Positions 1 to 9,145 of a stretch of 64,000 nt of DNA are shown here, one piece after another. Every line of letters begins with the position of its first letter. The stretch's first letter is position 1. This DNA comes from Novosphingobium sp. SG707. Lineage in GTDB: Bacteria; Pseudomonadota; Alphaproteobacteria; Sphingomonadales; Sphingomonadaceae. Where the stretch lies: contig NZ_JAAZQL010000003.1 of assembly GCF_012275515.1 (NCBI RefSeq), positions 564,833-628,832 on the forward strand, given 5' to 3'. The notes under the pieces were generated by a model, which was given only the letters and a program-made list of their open reading frames with translations, was not told where the DNA came from and ran no database searches. The translations under genes and the position numbers were made by a program.

Positions 1-209
1 AGGATCTGCGTCCTGCGGCCATCAACATGAAGCCCATTGTTGCGACGCCTGCGGCTGATGCGCCCGCGGCGGTGGGGCGTCGTGTTGCCAAACGTAGCAA
101 TCTTTTTGGCCTTTCTGGCGGTATGACGGCTCTCGCCATCGGCGGCGCTGTGGCCACGGGGGCCCTGATCGCGGTGGCCGCAAGCTCGGGCAGTAGCAGC
201 CCCAGCTGA
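1..209 (+). CDS. Small alanine/glycine-rich protein, C-terminal part (5' end outside window)
   Basis: The reading frame is open from the first bases of the window and ends at a stop at 209. The first ATG inside the window is at 27, but the frame continues upstream without a stop and I see no convincing ribosome binding site before that ATG, so this may be the tail of a longer protein. The visible part has an Ala/Pro-rich stretch, then a hydrophobic Gly/Ala-rich segment (about residues 33-52 counted from the ATG) that could cross a membrane, and a short Ser/Gly-rich end. I do not recognise a family. It is followed by a bidirectional hairpin terminator and converges with the M48 peptidase gene. 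Confidence 0.5.
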   Translation, partial: DLRPAAINMKPIVATPAADAPAAVGRRVAKRSNLFGLSGGMTALAIGGAVATGALIAVAASSGSSSPS

Positions 210-233
210 TTACGGTTGCGCAGCTTATTGCAT

Positions 234-265
234 AAAAAAGCCGTTGGATTTCCAGCGGCTTTTTT
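234..265. terminator. Bidirectional intrinsic terminator between convergent genes
   Basis: The arms AAAAAAGCCG (234-243) and CGGCTTTTTT (256-265) are perfect complements. The loop contains a further TGGA/TCCA pairing, so the hairpin is nearly continuous. It ends in a T-run on both strands. It lies after the partial + strand gene and overlaps the stop codon of the - strand peptidase. Confidence 0.85.
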
Positions 266-1265
266 ATGTTCTTCCGCCGTTTTCCGTTTGCTCGGTGATG
301 GTGCTTTTCATAACGGTCTCGCGCTTTTGCAAAGCCGCTTTCGGCCCGCCTTTATGCGACGCATCATCCCGCGCAATTCTGCTCAGCAGGCCAATAGCGG
401 CCTCGGGTGCATAGCCGGCCTGACGCATAGCTGTCAAAGCCACCAAATCCGCGCGTGATTCCTCGCTGATTCTACGTGAATCGATTGAGAGCAACCTGCC
501 GCCATAACCTGCCGCACGCTGCACTCGTGCTTCGCGTAGCCAGATGTGGCCCATCTCATGGGCGATCACAAAGGCGATCTCGTCATCGCTGTGCAAAAAG
601 GACAGCAGACGCGCGGTAAGGGCAACATTGCGCTCATCGCTCCAGGCCAGTCCCTTGCTGCTGCTATCGACCACCACGGCGCCAGTGCATCCTTGTTCCG
701 CCGTCATAGCCACCTTAAGCCGATCCGACTCACGCCGGACGGTCAGGATTTGTGGCGCTGAAACCATCTTTGTCAGGATCCAGCTTTCCAGCCTGTCGGT
801 TCTGGTCGCGCTGGCCCTGTCTCGCACCAGATCGACATAAAGGCTGGAAAGGGATGTTGTGCCGACCGCTTCGACAACATCGCCTGCTTTTAGCCCGGCA
901 CGGTCGGCCGCACCGCCCGGCGCCACCCATGCAATGCCAAGGCCAAGGCCAAGCTTTTGCCGAGCTTCGACCAGCGCGCGCACATCTTTGTCATAGGCGC
1001 CAATATCATGCGTGATCCATCCGGTCAGCTGACCCAGCACCGGACAAAACCCGGCATTGCCGCGCTGAAGCCGGTATCCCACGTTCAACGCGCGCTGATA
1101 GCGCGGCGCGGCGGATAGACTGTCGGCCAAGACATGAGATTGGGCAGGAGCGATAACGATTAAAAAAGTAGCGGCAATGCTATGGCGTACAGCCGCCCAT
1201 AGCCGGCTGAAATTATCCTGCTCTTTACGCTTTGATCGCGCCAATTTGTTACGCAGCCCTTTCAT
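264..1265 (-). CDS. M48-family zinc metallopeptidase with PDZ domain
   Basis: The protein has 333 residues and is predicted to be exported. A basic N-terminus is followed by a hydrophobic segment (about 29-47) ending in Ala-rich sequence, consistent with a signal peptide or anchor. A PDZ-like segment lies around 107-150 (GLGLGIAWV...AGLKAGDVV). The zinc-binding motif HEMGH is at about 236-240, with a downstream ESRAD around 269-273 whose Glu is the usual third ligand of M48 (gluzincin) peptidases. Members of this family act in envelope protein quality control. It is divergent from the EPS operon, with only 84 bases between the likely starts, so the two may share a regulatory region. Its function in EPS production is unproven. 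Confidence 0.82.
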   Translation of the reverse strand: MKGLRNKLARSKRKEQDNFSRLWAAVRHSIAATFLIVIAPAQSHVLADSLSAAPRYQRALNVGYRLQRGNAGFCPVLGQLTGWITHDIGAYDKDVRALVEARQKLGLGLGIAWVAPGGAADRAGLKAGDVVEAVGTTSLSSLYVDLVRDRASATRTDRLESWILTKMVSAPQILTVRRESDRLKVAMTAEQGCTGAVVVDSSSKGLAWSDERNVALTARLLSFLHSDDEIAFVIAHEMGHIWLREARVQRAAGYGGRLLSIDSRRISEESRADLVALTAMRQAGYAPEAAIGLLSRIARDDASHKGGPKAALQKRETVMKSTITEQTENGGRT

Positions 1266-1349
1266 CGGACGATGATCACCGTTTGCTCTTGGGCAGGCAA
1301 GCGACTATTCGTGGCTGTGATCTGTAAAATTACTGATAGGGCGGCGGGC

Positions 1350-3908
1350 ATGACATCCACTGAGGCTTCGGTTGGAACTCATCAGATCATTGGGCAACGC
1401 CTGATCGGAGGCTTTCTGATCATCGCGCTGGGAGTGGGTGGGGCAGGCACCGCTTATCCTCTGCTCGAAGCGTTGCTTCGTCTAGTGGCTTTGTCCGTGA
1501 TCTTGTGGGTCTGTGTGGGGCCGCTTTGCATCCTGTGGCGTGGCAGCGTGTCGGCGGTGCTTTGTCTGGTAGCGGCTGTGGTTTTGCTGGTTGTGGCGCA
1601 GATCATTCCCCTGCCGCCGTCCGTATGGCACCATTTGTCCTACCACGCGATTGCCGCCCAGGTGGATGCTGCGGCGGGCCTTGATGTCTGGCGCTCGCAT
1701 AGCCTGACGCCCGACGTGACTGGGGCTGCACTGCTGGCACTGTTGCCGCCGATGGCCGGTTGGCTGGCCTTTATGGCGATTACGGGCCGGGATCGGCGCA
1801 AGCTGTTGATGTTGGTCGGGTTGATGGCGGTGATGTCCGCCGGGCTGGGCCTGCTTCAGGCTGGAGAGCGTGATGTGGACGGGCTGTTTCCCTTCAAGAC
1901 CATGCATCGGGATTTCGGCATAGGCCTGTTCGTCAACCGCAACCATCAGGCCTGTTTCCTGCTGATGGTCATGCCGCTGATTCTGGCTTTGGCGCGTTTG
2001 ACGCGGCAAACCCTGTGGCGTTGGGCAGGGCTGGCGGCGGTCATCCTGCTCGGCTTGGGCGTGATTGCCACCGAATCGCGCACCGGCCTGTTCCTGCTGC
2101 CCGTTTTGGGTCTGGTCATGGCCTTTCAGGCGGGCATTCTGCAAAGCCGCCTCAAGCTTGCAGCAGTGGTTCTGGCCGCCGCTGTTGCGATTCCTCTTTT
2201 GTGGGTTTCACCCATGGTGCAATTCACTCTGCACCGCCTGTCAGCTTCTGCGGACGATGGGCGTTTGGATTACTGGGGCAATACCTTGCATGTTTTGTCC
2301 GATGTCCTGCCGTGGGGCGCGGGTCTTGGCAGCTTTCGGCAGGTCTATGCCTCGATCGAGCCCTTGGGCGAAGTGGGCCACCTGTTTGTGGAACATGCCC
2401 ATAATGATTATCTTGAATGGTTGGTGGAGACGGGCTGGCCGGGCGTTGCCGTGCTGATGGGCCTGCTGCTGGTGATCGGCTTTGGTTATCGCCGAACCTT
2501 GCGGCTGAATGTGGTCGGATCGGAACGCCGGGCGCTGGCTCATGCCGGCTTGATCGGCTGGTTGGTGCTGATGGCGTGCAGCCTGACGGACTATCCGGTG
2601 CGTATGCCAGCCTTGGCCATGCTTGGCGGGATTTTTCTGGCTCTGATCATGCCCGCGCCGGTGGTGCTGGCACGCGAAGCGCGCGGACTGTCGCGCGCCG
2701 TTGGCGGACTGGCCGGTGGGATTCTTGGTATTCCGGTCATTCTGATCGGGGTGGGAGATCATAATCTGTTGGCGGGCAACAGCGCTTTGGCGGTGCGCCT
2801 GATGCCATGGTCCGCGCGCGCATGGAGCGCAAGGGCTGCCGATCAACTGGCCGTGCGCGATGGCGTGGGGGCCACAACTTCGGCCACTCTGGCCCTGCGC
2901 ACCGAGGCCATGAACCCGGATGCGCTCAGCGCTCTGGCCCGCGCCTATGTGATGCAGAACCAGCAGGAGCGCGCCGATGCGCTGCTGCTGGTGGGCGCAC
3001 AATTAGGTTGGCGCGATGCGCTGGTGCAGGTCTGGCTGGTCGATCAGGGCGTCCGGCAGGGCCGCTATGATATTGCCTTGCGCAGCATAGATGCCTTGCT
3101 CAGGATGGGGGCGCCTGCCGATCCGTTGTATGCTCTCATGCGCGATATGGCGCATCAGGAGCAAGGCCGCCCGGCGCTGACCGAGGTGCTAGCCACCCGT
3201 CCGCCCTGGCGTCAGGGATTTCTCAATATTCTGGCGCCCGATACGGTCGATCAATTTGCAGATATCGACGCGCTACTGAACGACCTGGCCCGGGCGGGCG
3301 CGGGTAGCAATGAGCGCGAAACGGCGCTGATGCGCTGGACGGCGATGGATGCGGGGCATTACGCGGACGTGGCGCGTCTCTGGTTGCTGGCCGGTGAAAA
3401 GGGGGTGATCGGCTACCCGACCTTCGGCCTTCCGCTCGCTGCGCTTCCAGCGCAGGCCGCGCCGATGAACTGGTTTGCCCCGCCTCTGCCGGGGGCGACC
3501 GTCAATCTGGTGCAGCAGATCGGTGCCTCCATGGCCAATGGCGTGGCCATTTCCAGTGACGGCATCGCCACCGGTCCGGTGCTGGCGCAAACGCTGGTGC
3601 TGACGCCGGGAGCCTATCGACTGGCGCTGGATATGCGGGTTCAGGATGGCGCGGCTGATATCATGCCCGCCCTCCAGATTACCTGTGTCACCCAAGGCGG
3701 GGAAGGGCTCTCGCCCCGGCTTGCTCCTGTCTGGAGCAAGGCCGCCGACGGCGCCGACAAAGCTAATGAGGCATTTACGATTGATGAGGGGTGTCCAAGT
3801 CAGAAATTAGAGTTTATACTTAACTCATCGCAAGGGCGGCCTTTGGCCTATTCGGTTATTGCTATACGCGTTGAAAGGGTGCCGGCTGGTGATGCAAGGA
3901 CAAATTAA
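1350..3908 (+). CDS. O-antigen ligase/polymerase (Wzy)-family membrane protein with C-terminal repeat region
   Basis: This is a polytopic membrane protein of about 852 residues if translated from the ATG at 1350, which has a GGGCGG stretch just upstream; the open frame reaches back to 1272. The first half holds many hydrophobic segments and a large loop with HNDYLEWLVETGWPG near residue 350, the hallmark of the Wzy_C/O-antigen ligase family. The remaining ~350 residues are mostly soluble and helical, resembling TPR-type repeats (for example the stretch with YVMQNQQERADALLLVGAQ). The family polymerises or transfers lipid-linked glycans on the periplasmic face. It is the first gene of the + strand EPS run and one of three such proteins here, so it could be either the polymerase or a ligase. 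Confidence 0.85.
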   Translation: MTSTEASVGTHQIIGQRLIGGFLIIALGVGGAGTAYPLLEALLRLVALSVILWVCVGPLCILWRGSVSAVLCLVAAVVLLVVAQIIPLPPSVWHHLSYHAIAAQVDAAAGLDVWRSHSLTPDVTGAALLALLPPMAGWLAFMAITGRDRRKLLMLVGLMAVMSAGLGLLQAGERDVDGLFPFKTMHRDFGIGLFVNRNHQACFLLMVMPLILALARLTRQTLWRWAGLAAVILLGLGVIATESRTGLFLLPVLGLVMAFQAGILQSRLKLAAVVLAAAVAIPLLWVSPMVQFTLHRLSASADDGRLDYWGNTLHVLSDVLPWGAGLGSFRQVYASIEPLGEVGHLFVEHAHNDYLEWLVETGWPGVAVLMGLLLVIGFGYRRTLRLNVVGSERRALAHAGLIGWLVLMACSLTDYPVRMPALAMLGGIFLALIMPAPVVLAREARGLSRAVGGLAGGILGIPVILIGVGDHNLLAGNSALAVRLMPWSARAWSARAADQLAVRDGVGATTSATLALRTEAMNPDALSALARAYVMQNQQERADALLLVGAQLGWRDALVQVWLVDQGVRQGRYDIALRSIDALLRMGAPADPLYALMRDMAHQEQGRPALTEVLATRPPWRQGFLNILAPDTVDQFADIDALLNDLARAGAGSNERETALMRWTAMDAGHYADVARLWLLAGEKGVIGYPTFGLPLAALPAQAAPMNWFAPPLPGATVNLVQQIGASMANGVAISSDGIATGPVLAQTLVLTPGAYRLALDMRVQDGAADIMPALQITCVTQGGEGLSPRLAPVWSKAADGADKANEAFTIDEGCPSQKLEFILNSSQGRPLAYSVIAIRVERVPAGDARTN

Positions 3909-4674
3909 GTTTGGGCTCTTTCAGAAATCTTGCGTCGAAACCAACTCTCCAAGCACGGGGCCAAAAGATTTGAGCAACCGACCTGTCATCACATGTGCCA
4001 AAATGGCTGTTCTATCTGTGGCATTACTGGCTGGACCGGTTCACGCGGGCCAAAAGTCGCTGGCCTCCGGCAAAGCGGCCTATGATGCCGTACCCGCGCC
4101 TGCCGGTGATGGCAGCATCCCGGAATACCGGATCGGGCCCGCCGACGCGCTGGACATAACGGTATTTCAGGAATCTGATATTTCGGTGAAGGGCGCGCCG
4201 GTCGATGCCTCGGGCGATATTTCTATGCCCTTAATCGGGCGGGTTCATGCCGCTGGGTTGACCACGGTGCAATTCGCTGATGTGGTGGCTCAAAAGCTGG
4301 GTGAGCGCTATTATGTCAACCCGCAGGTTACGGTCAGCATCGCAAGTTCCGTGACGCAGCGTATCACCGTACAGGGGCAGGTGACCGAACCGGGCATCTA
4401 TCCGATGCGCGGCATGACAACGCTGCTTGACGCGATCGCATTGGCCAAGGGTGAAACCGAAAACGGCGCGCTGCGCCGCGTTGCGGTGGTGCGGATGCAG
4501 AACGGCAAGCGCTTTGGCGCGATCTTCGATCTGAACCGCATTCGTCACGGCGATGATCCGGACCCTCAGCTTATCCCCAGAGACGTGGTTATCGTGGGGC
4601 ATTCGACGAGCAAGCAACTCTGGCACGACCTTCTCAGGGCAGCGCCTCTGTTGAACATCTTCACCCGATACTAA
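3892..4674 (+). CDS. Polysaccharide export outer-membrane protein (Wza/GumB-like)
   Basis: The protein has 260 residues from the ATG at 3892, which overlaps the end of the preceding gene; an internal ATG at 4003 directly before the hydrophobic signal segment (AVLSVALLAGPVHA) is another candidate start. After the signal come a poly-export domain starting near EYRIGPADALDITVFQE and a SLBB-type segment (RITVQGQVTEPGIYPM). This is the usual OPX architecture. There is no Cys after the signal, so it does not look like a lipoprotein. With the tyrosine kinase that follows it should form the envelope-spanning export channel. A second homologue is encoded at 28473-29099. Confidence 0.9.
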   Translation: MQGQIKFGLFQKSCVETNSPSTGPKDLSNRPVITCAKMAVLSVALLAGPVHAGQKSLASGKAAYDAVPAPAGDGSIPEYRIGPADALDITVFQESDISVKGAPVDASGDISMPLIGRVHAAGLTTVQFADVVAQKLGERYYVNPQVTVSIASSVTQRITVQGQVTEPGIYPMRGMTTLLDAIALAKGETENGALRRVAVVRMQNGKRFGAIFDLNRIRHGDDPDPQLIPRDVVIVGHSTSKQLWHDLLRAAPLLNIFTRY

Positions 4675-4698
4675 TTCAAATTGCGGAGCATGCACAGT

Positions 4699-6891
4699 AT
4701 GAACGGGCACGAGGCCTCGATGGCTGGAGCGGGGAAGCATATGGGCGACCCGACGTCACAGCAGGGGCAGGATGCTTTTGCCCCACCTTCCACAAGCATG
4801 GTGTCCGAGCTGTTTGACTTTGACACCCTGCGCCTCATGGTCATTCTCAACCACCGGCTGATTCTGGCCATTCTGGGGGTTGGGCTGCTGCTGGGCGCTG
4901 TTTCTCTGGTGATCATGCCCAAAGTCTACACGGCGCGCTCCAGCGTGCAGATCGACCAGCAGGAGCGCAAGGTGCTAGGCACCGAGGACAGCGATCCGGT
5001 GGCTTTCGGTACCGAGGCTGATCGTTTCCTCCAGACGCAGGTCGATATTCTGACCAGCCGCGCAATGGCCAAGCGGGTGTCCGATACGCTGGGCCTGTCC
5101 GCGAATGACAAGTTTCTGGAGCTGGCCACCGGCCATGCCTCCAGCGATCTTGCCCCCGATGAGCGCCTTGATCATGTGATCGACACCTTGCAGCGCAATC
5201 TGGTGGTGGATCTGCCACGCAATTCGCGCATTGTCGGCGTGACCTATCGCAGCCGTGATGCGCAATTATCCGCAAAGATCGCCAACACTTTCGTGTCCGA
5301 ATTCATCAAAGGCAATATTCAGCGCAAGTTTTCAGCCTCCAGCTATTCCCTTGATTTCCTCAGCAATCAGCTGAGCGTGGCCAAGAACAAGTTGGAACAG
5401 TCCGAGCGTCTGCTCATCACCTATTCACGCGCGGCGGGCCTGATTGACGCCAGTTCGCGCGCCGCGCCCCAGGGCGAGCCGCAGCGGGGGCCGCAATCGC
5501 TGGTCACTGCCAATCTTGTCGAGCTCAACTCGCGGTCGACAGAGGCCAAGGCCGCAAGGCTTCAGGCCGAGGAGCGCTGGCTGGAAGCGAGCAAGACGCC
5601 GCTCATGGAACTGCCCGAGGTGCTTTCCAATGACGCCATTCAGCGCCTGCTGCAAAAGCGCGCCGAACTGTCGTCCAGCCTTCAGGAACTGCGCGTTCAC
5701 CTCAAGGCCGATCACCCTAGCGTGGTGCAGGCCGCGACCGAACTGGCAGAAATCGACCGCGAAGCCAAGGTGCTGGCCGAGGCGATTCGCGCCTCGATCC
5801 ATAATCAGTACCGTACAGCCGCGCGCCAGGATGCTGCGCTTCAGGGCGCGGTTGACGGACTCAAACTGGCCACGCTGTCGGAACAGGATCGCGGCGTTCG
5901 CTACAACATTCTCAAGCGAGAGGTGGACACCAACCGCCAACTCTATGACAGTCTGCTGCAGCGCTATAAGGAAGTGAGCGCTGCTTCAGGCGTGACGGTC
6001 AACAATATCGCGCAGGTCGATGTGGCCGAAGCCCCGCGCAAACCCACCTCGCCGCGCATTCTGGTCAACATGGCCGTTGCGCTGGGCCTGTCGATGGTGA
6101 CGGCGGCGGTGGCGGTTCTGGTGCGCGGCCATCTGGTCGATACGATCGATGATCCGCGTGAGGTGGAAAGCCGACTGGGCATTCCGCTGCTGGGTGCTGT
6201 CCCGCTGGCGGATGGGATCAAGCCGCATGATGCGCTGCTCGATGCCAGATCGGATATTTCGGAGGCCTACCATGCGATTCGCACGGCAATCGAATTGTCC
6301 TCCAGCGCCGGATTGCCTTCCTCGCTGCTGTTGACCAGCAACAGCCCGGCCGAAGGCAAGTCGACCAGCAGCTTTGCGTTGGCCCGCGATTTTGCGATGC
6401 TGGGCAAGAAAGTGCTGCTGATCGACGCGGACCTTCGCCGTCCCTCGCTGCATCTCCTGCTCGAACTGGGCAATGGCGCCGAAGGGCTCTCATCGGTTCT
6501 GGCCCGCAAGACCGCCCCTCGCGACGCCATTTTGGGCACCCAGATCGACAATCTCGGCTTTATGCCAAGCGGACCTACTCCGCCCGATCCGGCCAATCTG
6601 TTTTCCGGCTCGCGCCTTAAGGAGATGCTGGCCGAACTGGAAGAGCATTATGACCTCATCGTGCTTGATGCGCCGCCGGTGCTGGCCATTGCTGACGCCT
6701 TGGAATTGACTGCAGTGGCAAAGGTTACCGTTTTCGTCATGGAAGCCGGCGTGGTCAGGGTCAAATCGGCCCAGCAGTCGCTGCTGCGACTGCACCGTGC
6801 CGGTGGCCGCGTGATTGGTGCTGTTGCCACCAAGTATAATCTTAAAATGGCCGGTTATTCCAATGCCTACACCTACAGCTACGGAAATTGA
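4699..6891 (+). CDS. Wzc/GumC-like chain-length determinant fused to a bacterial tyrosine autokinase
   Basis: About 730 residues from the ATG at 4699, chosen because GGAG at 4685-4688 is well spaced for it; ATG 4690 is too close to that site. An N-terminal Wzz domain with a first membrane helix (LAILGVGLLLGAVSLVIM) is followed by a long periplasmic coiled-coil region and a second helix (ILVNMAVALGLSMVTAAVAVL). The cytoplasmic kinase has a Walker A motif NSPAEGKST near residue 550, the A' motif LLIDADLRRP and the B motif LIVLDAPPV. The C-terminus is Tyr-rich (GYSNAYTYSYGN), as expected of the autophosphorylated tail of BY-kinases. It should control polymer length and export with the OPX protein just upstream. 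Confidence 0.92.
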   Translation: MNGHEASMAGAGKHMGDPTSQQGQDAFAPPSTSMVSELFDFDTLRLMVILNHRLILAILGVGLLLGAVSLVIMPKVYTARSSVQIDQQERKVLGTEDSDPVAFGTEADRFLQTQVDILTSRAMAKRVSDTLGLSANDKFLELATGHASSDLAPDERLDHVIDTLQRNLVVDLPRNSRIVGVTYRSRDAQLSAKIANTFVSEFIKGNIQRKFSASSYSLDFLSNQLSVAKNKLEQSERLLITYSRAAGLIDASSRAAPQGEPQRGPQSLVTANLVELNSRSTEAKAARLQAEERWLEASKTPLMELPEVLSNDAIQRLLQKRAELSSSLQELRVHLKADHPSVVQAATELAEIDREAKVLAEAIRASIHNQYRTAARQDAALQGAVDGLKLATLSEQDRGVRYNILKREVDTNRQLYDSLLQRYKEVSAASGVTVNNIAQVDVAEAPRKPTSPRILVNMAVALGLSMVTAAVAVLVRGHLVDTIDDPREVESRLGIPLLGAVPLADGIKPHDALLDARSDISEAYHAIRTAIELSSSAGLPSSLLLTSNSPAEGKSTSSFALARDFAMLGKKVLLIDADLRRPSLHLLLELGNGAEGLSSVLARKTAPRDAILGTQIDNLGFMPSGPTPPDPANLFSGSRLKEMLAELEEHYDLIVLDAPPVLAIADALELTAVAKVTVFVMEAGVVRVKSAQQSLLRLHRAGGRVIGAVATKYNLKMAGYSNAYTYSYGN

Positions 6892-7004
6892 AACGTGACG
6901 GTCTTCTCGGATGAGCGGGCCCTGGCGTCCTGTTTCCGCGCGGGCGCGGGGGCTGTTTCCGGTCGTTGACGGTCGATGATGACGACGGGACAGACAGGGC
7001 GACC

Positions 7005-8150
7005 ATGGCCAGAGCTGATAAACTCCGTGTGATGCATATCATCACCCATCTCGAACTGGGTGGGGCCGAGGACGTGGCTATGCAACTGGCGGAGACATTG
7101 GCCAGCGATGTTGAAAGCGCGGTTTTTGCCGTGATCGAGAAACGGGAGGTTTCCGCCATTGCCGCGCACCGGGCGGAAAGGATGCAGGCCATCGACGCCC
7201 CGGTTTTTTGGGGGACGCGGCGAGGCTTTAAGTCGGGCGGGGTGCTGCAGGCCGCCTTCCGTCTGGTCCGCGCGGTGGAGCGGTTTCGCCCCGATGTGCT
7301 GCATGTGCATACCGAGATACCCGAACTGACCTTGGCGGTCGCATGTGTGATGTCGCGTGCCGTGGCCCGGACACCGTTGCTGCGCACAGTACATAATTCC
7401 GTGTTGTGGATCGATTGGGGCCGGTTGGGGGCATGGGTAACGCGATGGTTGGCCCATGGGCGCGCCGTGGCGGTGTCGCAGGCCGCCGCAGATGCGGATC
7501 AGGCGATTGCCGCGGGTGTGGACCGCCCCCGCGCCGAGGTGATCTATAATGCCGTGTCGATCTCGATCGCGACGTCAGCCCCGGTTGACAGGCGACCTCT
7601 GCGAGTGCTGTTTGCGGCGCGACTGGTGCATCAAAAGGGCGCGGATCTGCTGCCCGCTATCCTTGCCAGGGCGCAGCGACAGGCCGGACGCCGCGATGTC
7701 GAGATGGTGATCGCGGGTGAGGGCGTGTTTCGCGATGATCTCGCCGACGCCTTTGCCAAACAGGATGGTGCATGGCAAATTGGTCTGGTGCCGCCGATTG
7801 AAAGACTGGCCGAAAAGCTGAGCAATTATGATGTAATGCTTGCTCCTTCGCGCTTTGAGGGTCTGGGCCTGCTTTATCTTGAAGCCTTGCTGGCGGGCGT
7901 ACCGGTGCTGGCGTTTCGGGCGCCGGGTCTGAACGAGGTGCTGCCGCCCGATTATGCCTTGGCTGCCGATGTGGGCGATGTCGAGGCTATGGCCGCAATG
8001 CTGGCTGCCGTGGTTGATGATATCGCCCATTACAGGCAGATGGCAGCGGCCTGTCGTCCTGCCTTGCTGGAGCGCTTCTCAACCCGGACGATGACGCTCG
8101 CTTATCTGGACCATTATCGTGTTCTGGCCGGCAAGGAGCAGGGTCAATGA
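7005..8150 (+). CDS. Glycosyltransferase family 4 (group 1)
   Basis: The protein has 381 residues from ATG 7005; the open frame extends to a TTG at 6966. The N-terminus RVMHIITHLELGGAE is typical of GT-B group 1 enzymes, with a Gly-rich donor loop (LGGAED). The C-terminal half has EGLGLLYLEALLAGVPVL, the E-x7-E donor-binding motif. It probably adds one sugar to the undecaprenyl-linked repeat unit in the cytoplasm. Its stop overlaps the start of the next GT gene by four bases (ATGA). The donor and acceptor sugars cannot be read from the sequence. Confidence 0.88.
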   Translation: MARADKLRVMHIITHLELGGAEDVAMQLAETLASDVESAVFAVIEKREVSAIAAHRAERMQAIDAPVFWGTRRGFKSGGVLQAAFRLVRAVERFRPDVLHVHTEIPELTLAVACVMSRAVARTPLLRTVHNSVLWIDWGRLGAWVTRWLAHGRAVAVSQAAADADQAIAAGVDRPRAEVIYNAVSISIATSAPVDRRPLRVLFAARLVHQKGADLLPAILARAQRQAGRRDVEMVIAGEGVFRDDLADAFAKQDGAWQIGLVPPIERLAEKLSNYDVMLAPSRFEGLGLLYLEALLAGVPVLAFRAPGLNEVLPPDYALAADVGDVEAMAAMLAAVVDDIAHYRQMAAACRPALLERFSTRTMTLAYLDHYRVLAGKEQGQ

Positions 8151-9145
8151 CCGTGGCCATCGGTATCAAGGCGCTGAACGAGGAGCCCAATATCGCGGCA
8201 TGTCTGGAAAGCGCTCTAGCGGCGGTGCGGCCTTGGGGCGGTCATGTGGTGCTGGCCGACAGCGGTTCGAGTGATCGCACGGTAGCTATCGCGCGCGATT
8301 ATCCCGATGTGCGCGTGGTGCAATTGACCCATCCGGAGCAGCGCTGCTGCGGGGCGGGGGCGCAATTAGCCTATCAGGGAGCGGGCGAAGCGGAGTTTTT
8401 CTATCTTCTCGATGGAGATATGACGATTCTGCCTGGATTTCTGGATGCCGGCATAGGTTTTCTTCGCGCCCATCCCCGCCATGCGGGGGTGGGCGGCAAG
8501 GTGATTGAGGTCAATGTCGAGAGCATCGAGTTCGAAGCTCGCGCCCGCAATGACAAGGCCAAGCAAAAGAGCCACACCGGCGACGTGGACCGGCTGGATT
8601 GCGGCGGTCTTTACCGGATGAGCGCGCTGCGCGAACTGGATTATTTCACCGACCGCAATCTTCATGCCTTCGAAGAATTTGATCTGGGCATCCGCTTGAT
8701 TGCGCGGGGATGGAAACTGGCGCGTATCGAAACGCCTGCGATTCAGCATCGCGGGCATCAGGATCCCGCGCTGAGGCTGGTGTGGCGCCGTATTCGTACC
8801 GGCTATGCCGGTGGCACGGGCGAGGTGGTGCGCGCCGCCATGGCGCAGCGGCGGTTGGCGCCCTTGCTGCGCGGCTTTTCCCATTTGCGGCATGCGACCA
8901 TCGTGGTGATCTGGTGGCTGACCCTTGCGCTGGTTTTGCTGTGCGGCTGGTGGTGGTGGGCGGCGGTTCTGCTGGGTGCGCCGGTCGGGTTGCTATCTCT
9001 GCGCCGCCGTTCGCTGCGGCATGGCCTCTATTCGCTGGCCACATGGAACATGCATGGCGTCGGCCTGCTTCAGGGACTTGGCCGGGGGCGGGTCCCGCCC
9101 GAAGCCGTGCTGGAGATGACCGTCCTGCGGAAAGGCGCCCCATGA
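8147..9145 (+). CDS. Glycosyltransferase family 2 with C-terminal membrane segments
   Basis: 332 residues. The GT-A fold is shown by the N-terminal AIGIKALNEEPNI, the nucleotide-binding DSGSSD and the metal-binding LLDGD motif near residue 90. Two hydrophobic stretches near residues 250-280 (VVIWWLTLALVLLCGWWWWA) suggest membrane attachment, as in inverting GT2 enzymes acting on polyprenyl-linked acceptors. It is coupled to both neighbours by ATGA overlaps (8147 and 9142), so it is almost certainly co-translated with the GT4 before it and the flippase after it. Confidence 0.88.
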   Translation: MTVAIGIKALNEEPNIAACLESALAAVRPWGGHVVLADSGSSDRTVAIARDYPDVRVVQLTHPEQRCCGAGAQLAYQGAGEAEFFYLLDGDMTILPGFLDAGIGFLRAHPRHAGVGGKVIEVNVESIEFEARARNDKAKQKSHTGDVDRLDCGGLYRMSALRELDYFTDRNLHAFEEFDLGIRLIARGWKLARIETPAIQHRGHQDPALRLVWRRIRTGYAGGTGEVVRAAMAQRRLAPLLRGFSHLRHATIVVIWWLTLALVLLCGWWWWAAVLLGAPVGLLSLRRRSLRHGLYSLATWNMHGVGLLQGLGRGRVPPEAVLEMTVLRKGAP

